Origin: Mucilaginibacter sp. | GTDB taxonomy: Bacteria; Bacteroidota; Bacteroidia; Sphingobacteriales; Sphingobacteriaceae | DNA length: 6,562 nt | Assembly (NCBI GenBank): GCA_014376655.1 | Contig: JACMRC010000230.1 | Coordinates: forward strand, 1 to 6,562 | Reading direction: 5' to 3' | In this document: in pieces, positions 1 through 5,659 of the stretch | How the letters are laid out: the number at the start of each line of letters is the position of its first letter | How positions within the stretch are numbered: position 1 is the stretch's first letter | Made by a program: the position numbers and the translations under genes | Notes under the pieces: generated by a model | Told to the model about the DNA's origin: nothing | Database searches by the model: none | The model's input: only the letters and a program-made list of their open reading frames with translations

Positions 1-306
1 AAATTAGGTGGTTCATACAACTATTATGCTAACTACTATGCTGATTTTAACTTTAGCGCGGTAACAACTTCTGCACCTATCAATACCTGGAAAGTTCCAA
101 ACTATGGTTTAGTTGACCTATATGGTGTATTTAAATTTAAATTCGCTGGTTTAGATGCTTCATTAATAAGCAATATAAACAATCTTTTAAATGCCAAATA
201 CGTATCTGATGCATTTGACCCTACTAACTCTGGTCAGGCCTCAACATCAACTGTATTTTATGGTATAGGCAGAGTATACTCTACTACTTTAAAAATTAAA
301 TTTTAA
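1..306 (+). CDS. TonB-dependent outer-membrane receptor, C-terminal end (5' truncated by window)
   Basis: The frame is open from the first base to a TAA at 304-306 and gives 101 residues. They read as the last strands of an outer-membrane beta-barrel: alternating aromatic and polar residues (NYYANYYADFNFS), a segment NINNLLNAKYVSDA that resembles the near-C-terminal 'N-L-L-N-x-K-Y' stretch of Bacteroidetes TonB-dependent receptors, and a final strand YGIGRVYSTTLKIKF ending in Phe, as barrel-assembly substrates usually do. The protein would take up a substrate across the outer membrane using TonB energy. The plug and most of the barrel lie outside the window, so SusC-type versus siderophore-type cannot be decided. 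The next gene starts 17 bases later on the same strand and is too short and unlike SusD, which argues mildly against a standard SusCD glycan pair. Confidence 0.8.
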   Translation, partial: KLGGSYNYYANYYADFNFSAVTTSAPINTWKVPNYGLVDLYGVFKFKFAGLDASLISNINNLLNAKYVSDAFDPTNSGQASTSTVFYGIGRVYSTTLKIKF

Positions 307-323
307 CATATAAAAATTTTAAC

Positions 324-1505
324 ATGAAAAGAATTTATTATTTACTGGCTTTTGTAGCTGTTGCAACAGCTTTTACAGCCTGTAATCCGTTAGATAAAAC
401 TTATAAGGATTTAGGTGACCTGCCTGCACCAACAGGAACTGCGTCAACATCGCTTACGCTTTCTGCTGCTGATTACGGACTTTTACCAAAAGGTCATGGT
501 GCAAAAACAACATTGTACTTTAAAGCTGTTGATACAGCAAAAGTTGACATCCCTTTGATATTAGCTTCAAAATTTCCAAATTATGGCGAGAAATCAACAG
601 CAACGGTGACATATGCAATTACGCCAACTACGCTTAAATTGGACGATTCATTAAACGCAAGTACAACACTTGTGTTGCAATTAACGCCTACAAGCGATTA
701 TGTTTACCCTGCTTATAATGGTGCAGCCGGTAATACTTTTCCTGATTTTTCTGCTACATCTGCGATCAACTATTTAAACTATAAGTATCAAGTACCATTG
801 CCAGAAAATTCATTACGTGTAATGACCTACTTATATTTTGAGTCAGGTAAAACTGCAAGCTCTGGTACATTAACAACTGACGCATTTTTATACATGGGAG
901 GAATTTGGACTAAAATTTATCGTATAAATAATGCTCAATATACAAGTGTTGGTAATGGTTTAAATTTTTGGTTTGTTGCTGCAGACGCACCTAACTTGCC
1001 CGCTTATTTCAACACATTCTTAAAGGCAGATCCAACTGTTATGTTAACAGCTAAAGTAGGTGATGTTAAGTATGTAAATTACCGTTATTTAACTACTTAT
1101 CAGAGAGTATTGCCCATGACTTACGATGGTACAAATTGGGTGACAAAGCCAACTATTGTTACGTTGGCGTTTGCTAAAACTAATGGCACTTGGGTAGCTG
1201 ATAATACAGTTGCTTATACCTTAGTTAAAGCTGATTACACATTAATATCGGCTATACCTGCCGTTGGTAGCGATGCTGCAATAGCAAATCTTGCATCTTT
1301 TGGAAATTTTAATATTCAAGGTGGCACAACTTCCTGGACGGATGCTCAAATTAATACTGGCATAGCAGCTTTCTTAAAATCAAAGTTTACAACCGCTGTT
1401 ACTAATCAAAAATTTGTAGTGTCTTATTCTGCATTTAATGGTGCAAACATTGTGGTAACCAAAACTTTTAAATACGACGGTGCAGCTTTTGTTTACGTTC
1501 CGTAA
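324..1505 (+). CDS. Predicted outer-membrane lipoprotein with three diverged repeat modules, family not recognised
   Basis: The 393-residue protein begins with a lipoprotein signal (MKRI, a hydrophobic stretch, then FTAC), so acylation is predicted at Cys20. The residues after it (NPLDKTYKD) are only weakly like the acidic lipoprotein export signals of Bacteroidetes, so surface exposure is uncertain. The rest is rich in Thr, Ala, Tyr and Asn, with no enzyme motif I recognise. By eye, a module recurs at about residues 44-99, 201-273 and 300-393. Each copy opens with an (A/N)-A-(D/Q)-Y motif (AADY50-51, NAQY206, KADY305), has a helix-like stretch with a hydrophobic-L-K or K-F ending (ILASKFP, FNTFLKADP, IAAFLKSKF), and then a V-x-Y strand; copies two and three end in a YDG-aromatic turn. 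The close spacing to the receptor gene suggests one operon and a role as accessory ligand-binding lipoprotein. That role is inference. Two TAA stops end it, just before a strong hairpin. Confidence 0.8.
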   Translation: MKRIYYLLAFVAVATAFTACNPLDKTYKDLGDLPAPTGTASTSLTLSAADYGLLPKGHGAKTTLYFKAVDTAKVDIPLILASKFPNYGEKSTATVTYAITPTTLKLDDSLNASTTLVLQLTPTSDYVYPAYNGAAGNTFPDFSATSAINYLNYKYQVPLPENSLRVMTYLYFESGKTASSGTLTTDAFLYMGGIWTKIYRINNAQYTSVGNGLNFWFVAADAPNLPAYFNTFLKADPTVMLTAKVGDVKYVNYRYLTTYQRVLPMTYDGTNWVTKPTIVTLAFAKTNGTWVADNTVAYTLVKADYTLISAIPAVGSDAAIANLASFGNFNIQGGTTSWTDAQINTGIAAFLKSKFTTAVTNQKFVVSYSAFNGANIVVTKTFKYDGAAFVYVP

Positions 1506-1519
1506 TAAAATAAATCTAC

Positions 1520-1560
1520 TAACGAAGAAAGCCGCTCAATTTGAGCGGCTTTCTTCGTTA
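1520..1560. terminator. Bidirectional intrinsic terminator
   Basis: The 20-base arms 1520-1539 and 1541-1560 are exact reverse complements around a single central T, so the RNA would close with a slightly larger loop. The core AAGCCGCTC/GAGCGGCTT is GC-rich and flanked by A-rich and T-rich arm ends, giving a terminator shape on both strands. It lies 15 bases after the lipoprotein stop on the plus strand and 22 bases after the AHSA1-family stop on the minus strand, so it can serve both convergent units. A further outer pairing is possible between TAAATCT (1511-1517) and AGATTTA (1575-1581). Confidence 0.9.
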
Positions 1561-1582
1561 TAACGTTTAAAGTTAGATTTAT

Positions 1583-1963
1583 CTACCAGTGATAGAAATC
1601 TATCAGCGCGCCAAAATAACTATCGTTCCAGCCGTCAACCATATCGTCATAATCGGCATCGGGTATATTGGTATGCCTTAATTCGGCAGATGTACCGGCC
1701 TTATCCTCATGCAGTTTAATGGTAACTATTGATTCTTCTGCCTGGCCGTCAAAATACCATTGTTGTACTACTTTCTTACCTGGCTCAAATTCTATGTTCT
1801 TGCCTAAGATGCTGCCGTCCCACATAGAAAATTCTGATCCGGGTTCGGTCGACATTTCTGCCGTTTCGCCGGTCCACAACTCAATGGTAAGCGGGTTGGT
1901 TAACGCTAAATAAACTTCATCGGGCGTAGCCGGAATTATATAATATTTTTTAAAATCTTTCAC
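1583..1963 (-). CDS. AHSA1/SRPBCC (START-like) domain protein
   Basis: This 126-residue protein is one single AHSA1-type START-like domain. Recognisable family features, in order, are an N-terminal beta strand leading to PATPDEVYLALTNP, a Trp after the first helix (W30), the stretch EFSMWDGSILGKNIEFEPG with a following KKVVQQWYF strand, a TVTIKL-like strand (IVTIKLHEDKAG), and a C-terminal helix GWNDSYFGALIDFY. Such domains form a hydrophobic-ligand cavity. The related Aha1 C-terminal domain binds Hsp90, but most bacterial members have no known role. The start is GTG: the nearest upstream in-frame codons run into the TAA of the permease gene, and no in-frame ATG exists that would keep the first strand. 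It follows the permease gene by 9 bases and probably shares its mRNA, possibly by translational coupling. Confidence 0.88.
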   Translation of the reverse strand: MKDFKKYYIIPATPDEVYLALTNPLTIELWTGETAEMSTEPGSEFSMWDGSILGKNIEFEPGKKVVQQWYFDGQAEESIVTIKLHEDKAGTSAELRHTNIPDADYDDMVDGWNDSYFGALIDFYHW

Positions 1964-1972
1964 CTGCGCAAT

Positions 1973-2557
1973 TTAGCTATTTACAGGGCCAATTGGTAAT
2001 ACAGTTTTACCATAAACTTCATTAAGTACCTGGGCAATGCCGGTGTAAATTGCCGATGCACCACAAATAATTCCAACGTAACCTGCGATGTGTTCCCATT
2101 CTTCGCTGCCGGTAACGGTTTTAACTACAAGCAGGGCAAAAAGCAGGGTTAACGATCCAAACACAAACTGCAATGCGCGATTAAGTTTCAAAGTGCCAAA
2201 AAATAACAGGAAGGTAAATATACCCCACATGCCTAAATAGGCAGCAAATGCGTTAGCCGGTGTTTTATCAACCCAGCCCAATTTAGGCATAACCAGCAGG
2301 CCAACTAACGATAACCAAAAGAAGCCATATGAAGTAAATGCGGTTAAGCCAAAGGTGTTGTTTTTTTTAGCTTCAAGAATGCCGGCAATTACTTGAGCCA
2401 ATCCCCCATAAAAAATACCCATGGCAAATATCATAGAATTCATAGGAAAAAAGCCGGCATTGTGCAGGTTTAGTAAAACGGTGGTCATACCAAAGGCGCA
2501 TAGCCCTAAAGGTGCAGGATTGGCAATGCCATCCTTAACAGGTGCAATTGTTGTCAT
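1973..2557 (-). CDS. satP: Acetate/succinate permease, SatP (GPR1/FUN34/YaaH, AceTr) family
   Basis: The 194-residue inner-membrane protein carries the family signature NPAPLGL at residues 13-19 and the second conserved stretch AQVIAGILEAKKNNTFG at about 54-70, followed by FTSYGFFWLS. About six membrane segments can be placed (roughly 17-35, 42-62, 72-90, 104-123, 128-148 and 157-178). The length matches E. coli SatP (188 residues). Family members are proton-coupled uptake systems or channels for acetate and succinate; the exact substrate here is inferred from the family. The gene starts at ATG, reads away from gpmA, and heads a two-gene unit with the AHSA1-family protein. A palindrome lies within its candidate promoter, hinting at regulation, plausibly by carbon source, though that is inference. 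Confidence 0.92.
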   Translation of the reverse strand: MTTIAPVKDGIANPAPLGLCAFGMTTVLLNLHNAGFFPMNSMIFAMGIFYGGLAQVIAGILEAKKNNTFGLTAFTSYGFFWLSLVGLLVMPKLGWVDKTPANAFAAYLGMWGIFTFLLFFGTLKLNRALQFVFGSLTLLFALLVVKTVTGSEEWEHIAGYVGIICGASAIYTGIAQVLNEVYGKTVLPIGPVNS

Positions 2558-2586
2558 AAAGTGTTAGTTTTAGTTGGTTTATAGAT

Positions 2587-2617
2587 GCAATTTAAATGAT
2601 TTATAATCATTTGCAAA
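2587..2617 (-). promoter_or_regulatory. Candidate satP promoter (TTTG - N19 - TAAATTGC)
   Basis: On the minus strand TTTG (2617-2614) is followed after 19 bases by TAAATTGC (2594-2587). This approximates the Bacteroidetes -33 TTTG and -7 TAnnTTTG pattern with correct spacing, but the -7 box matches only TAnnTT. The start of transcription would fall about 20-25 bases upstream of the satP ATG. An overlapping plus-strand match for gpmA, TTTG (2610-2613) with TAGGATTT (2632-2639), is weaker. Confidence 0.35.
2594..2612. promoter_or_regulatory. Operator-like palindrome between satP and gpmA
   Basis: AAATGATT (2594-2601) and AATCATTT (2605-2612) are exact inverted repeats separated by TAT. An overlapping 10-base perfect palindrome ATTTGCAAAT lies at 2609-2618. 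The 8-base arms occupy the spacer between the candidate -33 and -7 boxes of satP, where a bound repressor would block polymerase. The sequence is AT-rich, so chance symmetry cannot be excluded, and the cognate regulator is unknown. Confidence 0.4.
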
Positions 2618-2657
2618 TATTAAAACCGATTTAGGATTTTAACGTTAACCTTTCGGG

Positions 2658-3344
2658 ATGCAAAAGTTAGTATTAATGCGCCATGGTGAAAGTGTATGGA
2701 ACCAGGAAAATCGTTTTACAGGCTGGACCGATGTTGATCTATCGGCCGAAGGGTATGAGCAAGCTAAACGGGCCGGGCAGCTGCTTAAAAAACATGGCTA
2801 TAATTTTGATGTTGGATATACGTCTGTTTTAAAAAGATGCATTAAAACATTACATATTGTATTAGAAGAGCTTGATCATTTATGGATCCCGGTCGAAAAA
2901 TCATGGCGGCTAAATGAGCGTTTCTATGGCGCTTTGCAAGGATTAAATAAGCAGGAAACTATAGCCAAATATGGTGTAGACCAGGTGCAGAAATGGCGCC
3001 GCGACCCTAATGAAGACCCGCCGCCTGTTACTAAGGATGATGAACGATATCCCGGAAACGACATCAGGTACAAAAGCCTTACCGAGCAAGAATTACCACT
3101 AACAGAAAACTTAAGCCAAACAATGGACAGGGTATTGCCCTTGTGGAATGATGCCATAGTGCCAGCCATAAAAAGGGGCGAAAAGGTAATAGTTTGCGCA
3201 CATGGTAACAGTTTACGGGCGTTAATTAAATACATTGACAACCTTAATGATGAGGACGTTACCAAGCTGGAGATACCCACAGCTACACCATTGGTGTATG
3301 AATTAGATGACGACTTAAACAGGCTGCGACATTACTACCTGTAA
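2658..3344 (+). CDS. gpmA: 2,3-bisphosphoglycerate-dependent phosphoglycerate mutase
   Basis: The enzyme interconverts 3- and 2-phosphoglycerate in glycolysis and gluconeogenesis through a phosphohistidine. The start LMRHGESVWNQENRFTGW places the phosphorylated histidine at His9 with Arg8. YTSVLKR (54-60) supplies the family's Arg60, LNERFYGALQGLNK (85-98) the acid Glu87, and CAHGNSLRALIKY the second histidine His182. The block WRRDPNEDPP, then DDERYPG at 127-133, is also typical. At 228 residues it stops at RHYYL, where E. coli GpmA (250 residues) continues with a mobile tail that covers the active site, so this is the short form of the enzyme. The reading frame ends in four consecutive stop codons. 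The ATG at 2658 is the only start that leaves the N-terminal strand intact. It stands divergent from satP with a 100-base gap. Confidence 0.97.
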   Translation: MQKLVLMRHGESVWNQENRFTGWTDVDLSAEGYEQAKRAGQLLKKHGYNFDVGYTSVLKRCIKTLHIVLEELDHLWIPVEKSWRLNERFYGALQGLNKQETIAKYGVDQVQKWRRDPNEDPPPVTKDDERYPGNDIRYKSLTEQELPLTENLSQTMDRVLPLWNDAIVPAIKRGEKVIVCAHGNSLRALIKYIDNLNDEDVTKLEIPTATPLVYELDDDLNRLRHYYL

Positions 3345-3442
3345 TAATAGTAACTTATTTGTTACGCAGTTAAATGTACGCAGGGTTTGTAATCTGACGT
3401 TTGGAAACTACATTAGCTGTTATTATAACATCTGCAAACCAA

Positions 3443-3886
3443 ATGAAAAGGCTTTTAGGATTACTACTTATTTTTTCACTATTTACAGTTACGGCCTTTG
3501 CACAAAGTGCCGATGAAAAAGCTATAGCGGGCCAGGTAGAAGTATTGCGTAAAGCAATGATAGCCGGGGATAGGGCAAGCCTTAATGATGTTATGGCCGA
3601 CCAATTAAGTTATGGTCATTCGTTTGACTATACGCAAAATAAGGTCCAGTTTATTGATGCACTTGTAACCGGCAAAGCAGCATTTACCAAAATAGACATT
3701 AAGGATCAAAAGATTTCTGTTGATGGCAATACAGCTATTGTAAGACATAAGTTTATTGCCGACACCAACGATAATGGCAAAACAAACAGTGTAGCCTTAG
3801 GTGTATTGCAGGTTTGGAAAAAGATTAACAACAAATGGCAGCTGTATGCAAGGCAGGGTTATAAATTACCTAATCAGCCTAAGTAA
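3443..3886 (+). CDS. Secreted NTF2-like (DUF4440/SnoaL-like) protein
   Basis: The ATG at 3443 gives 147 residues with a clean Sec signal: MKR, a Leu/Phe-rich core, and a likely cleavage after AFA (residue 20), before QSADEK. A longer reading from a TTG at 3401 would bury this signal behind 14 polar residues and is not adopted. The mature part (about 24-140) follows the DUF4440 pattern of the NTF2-like superfamily: a first helix VEVLRKAMIAGDRASLNDVMAD, then LSYGHSFDYTQNKVQFIDAL, KIDIKDQKISVDGNTAIVRHKF, and a terminal VLQVWKKINNKWQLYARQGYKL hairpin. Such cone-shaped folds bind small hydrophobic ligands or carry varied enzymes; no function can be assigned. It would act in the periplasm. It lies 98 bases after gpmA with no evident terminator between, so cotranscription is possible. 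Confidence 0.88.
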   Translation: MKRLLGLLLIFSLFTVTAFAQSADEKAIAGQVEVLRKAMIAGDRASLNDVMADQLSYGHSFDYTQNKVQFIDALVTGKAAFTKIDIKDQKISVDGNTAIVRHKFIADTNDNGKTNSVALGVLQVWKKINNKWQLYARQGYKLPNQPK

Positions 3887-3889
3887 ATA

Positions 3890-4708
3890 TTAACCTTCGC
3901 TTTTATAAAGTTCACCTGCTTTTTCGGCAGATAACTTTATTCCCTTTATCATAGCCGAACTGAAGCCGTTATGCTCCATTTCATTTAAACCGGCTATTGT
4001 ACAACCTTTTGGCGAAGTTACCTTATCAATTTCCTGTTCGGGATGAGATGCTAATTGTAGTAACAAGTTTGCCGCACCCTTAGCTGTTTGTGCAGCCATT
4101 TTAAGTGCGTCATGTGCATGAAAGCCTATCTCGGTACCACCTTGTGATGCAGCACGAACAGAGCGCAGAAAAAACGCGATACCGCAAGCGCAAAGTGCGG
4201 TAGCGGCAGTCATTAACTCCTCGTTTATCTGGATAGTAACGCCCACGGTATCAAATAATGATTTTACCAGGTTAACATTTTTTGGTGTACCATTATCGGT
4301 TGCTATACAAGTCATTGAATCGCCAATGGCTATAGCCGTATTAGGCATTGCGCGAATAACCTGTACATTCATTTCTAATTGTTGGCGGATATCCACGCAG
4401 CTAACGCCTGATATTACAGAAACCAGGAACTGCTTTTCTGATTTTATGGCCGGCTTAATTTCAGCCAGCAACTTATTTAACTGTTGTGGTAGTACCGCCA
4501 GTATCACTATATCAGCCTTTTTAGCTGCTTTTGTATTGTTATTGGTAGTTTGATACCCTAAGGCGGCATATTCCTCCAGTGCATCTAAATTACGGCGTGT
4601 TAAAGTAATTTGCTGAGGTTTGCAAATTCCTGATTTTACAAGCCCTTTAGCTAATGATAAACCAATATTACCGCTGCCTAAAATGGCTATATGTTGTTGC
4701 GAGTTCAT
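3890..4708 (-). CDS. proC: Pyrroline-5-carboxylate reductase
   Basis: The enzyme reduces 1-pyrroline-5-carboxylate to proline with NAD(P)H, the last step of proline synthesis. The 272 residues open with a Rossmann motif GSGNIG (11-16) after IAIL, have TRR at 37-39 at the end of the second strand (the region that contacts the cofactor phosphate in NADP-dependent forms), then DIVILAVLPQQL, VSVISGVS (96-103) and VIRAMPNTA (117-125). The C-terminal helical dimer domain contains ALCACGIAFFLRSVRAAS and the family signature VTSPKGCTIAGLNEME starting at residue 230. The length is normal. Its ATG overlaps the argB stop in ATGA, so its translation is probably coupled to that of argB. Its stop lies three bases from the stop of the convergent DUF4440 gene, with no terminator hairpin visible. 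Confidence 0.95.
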   Translation of the reverse strand: MNSQQHIAILGSGNIGLSLAKGLVKSGICKPQQITLTRRNLDALEEYAALGYQTTNNNTKAAKKADIVILAVLPQQLNKLLAEIKPAIKSEKQFLVSVISGVSCVDIRQQLEMNVQVIRAMPNTAIAIGDSMTCIATDNGTPKNVNLVKSLFDTVGVTIQINEELMTAATALCACGIAFFLRSVRAASQGGTEIGFHAHDALKMAAQTAKGAANLLLQLASHPEQEIDKVTSPKGCTIAGLNEMEHNGFSSAMIKGIKLSAEKAGELYKSEG

Positions 4709-5502
4709 GTCGTTTTACTTAATCGAGTGCCAAATGGCTTACTGTTTTTCAGTTCGCCTAAATCAGCAGAGTGGCCTATAACTACCGCTTTAACCCCACA
4801 GGCAATTGCTGTAAAGGCATTGTCAAGTTTAGGCAGCATTCCGCTGTGTATTATTTGTTGTTTCTTTAACTCCTCGTACCTAACCGGGTCAATATCCCTT
4901 ATTATCGAGTCATCATCATTTATATCCATTAATACACCTTTCTTTTCAAAGCAGTATATTAACGTAGTTTCAAACTTTGCCGATAATGCAACCGCCAGCG
5001 CAGAAGCAATAGTATCAGCATTGGTATTTAGCATTTGTCCATCACCGTCATGCGTTAACGCACTAAAAACAGGGGTGAAGCCTGCATCCATTAATTTGGC
5101 AATACCTGTGCTGTCTACCGATTTTTGATCTATATCGCCCACAAATCCATAGTCAATAGTTTTTACAGGGCGTTTTTTTGTACGGATAAAATTACCGTCG
5201 GCACCTGTTAATCCTATGGCGTTTGTGCCGAAACGCTGCAACTGGGCAACTATATTTTTATTAATGAGCCCGCCATAAACCATTGTCACTACGCGCAGTG
5301 TTTCAATATCGGTTATGCGGCGGCCGTCAACAAGCTTAGTCTCAATACCCAATGTTTCAGAAAGTTGCGTTGCTACCTTACCGCCACCATGCACCAATAT
5401 CTTATAACCTTGTAGCGCGGTAAAATCTTTTAAAAAATGGTATAGATTTTCTGAATTATCAATGACATTTCCACCAATTTTAATAATATGTAAGGTTTTC
5501 AT
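4705..5502 (-). CDS. argB: Acetylglutamate kinase (acyl-glutamate kinase)
   Basis: This 265-residue amino-acid kinase phosphorylates the gamma-carboxylate of an N-acylated glutamate, the second step of arginine synthesis. Visible family elements are IIKIGGNVI with Lys8, HGGGK (38-42), the substrate-binding stretch DGRRITD (59-65) with Arg62 at the conserved position, LTGADG (98-103), NTNADTIASALAVAL starting at 159 with Asn159 and Asp163 matching E. coli Asn158 and Asp162, GVLMD (189-193), and GMLPK (221-225) with catalytic Lys225. The C-terminus GTRL is also typical. In some Bacteroidetes the arginine pathway uses N-succinyl intermediates because the transcarbamylase is succinylornithine-specific, so the natural acyl group here is open. 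It is the first gene of a two-gene unit with proC and is transcribed away from blaI. Confidence 0.94.
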   Translation of the reverse strand: MKTLHIIKIGGNVIDNSENLYHFLKDFTALQGYKILVHGGGKVATQLSETLGIETKLVDGRRITDIETLRVVTMVYGGLINKNIVAQLQRFGTNAIGLTGADGNFIRTKKRPVKTIDYGFVGDIDQKSVDSTGIAKLMDAGFTPVFSALTHDGDGQMLNTNADTIASALAVALSAKFETTLIYCFEKKGVLMDINDDDSIIRDIDPVRYEELKKQQIIHSGMLPKLDNAFTAIACGVKAVVIGHSADLGELKNSKPFGTRLSKTT

Positions 5503-5525
5503 GTCGTCTTAATGATAATTCATTA

Positions 5526-5533
5526 CAAATTTA
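5526..5533 (-). promoter_or_regulatory. Candidate argB -7 box (TAAATTTG)
   Basis: The minus strand reads TAAATTTG at 5533-5526, an exact match to the Bacteroidetes -7 consensus TAnnTTTG. Transcription would begin near 5520, leaving a leader of roughly 18 bases before the argB ATG. No good -33 TTTG sits 19-21 bases upstream; the nearest (5550-5547) is only 13 bases away, so the call rests on the -7 box and its position. Confidence 0.45.
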
Positions 5534-5544
5534 ACTAATTATTG

Positions 5545-5566
5545 ATCAAAATGGTATGCTTTTGAT
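5545..5566. promoter_or_regulatory. Dyad upstream of argB, possible operator
   Basis: ATCAAAA (5545-5551) and TTTTGAT (5560-5566) are exact inverted repeats separated by 8 bases. The element sits just upstream of the candidate argB -7 box, covering where its -33 region should be, so a bound regulator would affect argB-proC. It does not look like the E. coli ArgR box. The arms are AT-rich and may be chance. Confidence 0.3.
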
Positions 5567-5594
5567 AAGAAATAGTGCTAAAGTTTGTTTAACG

Positions 5595-5634
5595 TATAAA
5601 AGAGTTATATAACTTATAAAATAGTTGTATAACT
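5595..5634. repeat. 2 x 20 bp tandem repeat carrying BlaI-type operator palindromes
   Basis: TATAAAAGAGTTATATAACT (5595-5614) is followed directly by TATAAAATAGTTGTATAACT (5615-5634), identical at 18 of 20 positions. Each unit ends in a dyad: AGTTATATAACT (5603-5614) is a perfect 12-base palindrome and AGTTGTATAACT (5623-5634) has one mismatched pair. A third degraded unit, with GTTATATA at 5644-5651, keeps the 20-base phase. Two helical turns between sites would place bound dimers on one DNA face. The position just upstream of a BlaI-family gene suggests binding by its own product, as is known for BlaI and MecI; that is inference. Confidence 0.7.
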
Positions 5635-5655
5635 GAAAAGTACGTTATATATTTG
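5625..5655 (+). promoter_or_regulatory. Candidate blaI-M56 promoter (TTG - N20 - TATATTTG)
   Basis: TTG (5625-5627) is separated by 20 bases from TATATTTG (5648-5655), a full match to the -7 consensus TAnnTTTG. The -33 element lies inside the second operator palindrome and the -7 box inside the degraded third unit, an arrangement suited to repression. The -7 box ends only four bases before the ATG, so transcription would start at or next to the start codon. An alternative further upstream (TAAAGTTTG at 5579-5587) has one extra spacer base. Confidence 0.5.
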
Positions 5656-5659
5656 ATTT

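Noticed and set aside
1668..1913. Plus-strand open frame of 81 codons
   Set aside because: It lies wholly inside the AHSA1-family gene on the other strand and has no recognisable protein features.
2924..3280. Minus-strand open frame of 118 codons
   Set aside because: It is antisense to gpmA, whose catalytic motifs are all intact; the composition (Ser/Leu-rich) is typical of a shadow frame.
3350..3365. Small hairpin GTAAC-TTATTT-GTTAC after gpmA as a terminator
   Set aside because: The stem has five pairs, mostly A-T, and no T-run follows; termination here is not supported.
3401..3442. Longer start (TTG) for the DUF4440 protein
   Set aside because: It adds 14 polar residues ahead of an excellent signal peptide that begins at the ATG at 3443.
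3345..3442. Promoter for the DUF4440 gene
   Set aside because: Several TTTG motifs occur, but none combines with a TAnnTTTG box at proper spacing.
4326..4553. Plus-strand open frame of 75 codons
   Set aside because: It is antisense to the conserved middle of proC and has no homologous look.
4691..5128. Plus-strand open frame of 145 codons
   Set aside because: It is antisense to argB and the start of proC, both clearly real, and is a Ser/Ile-rich shadow.
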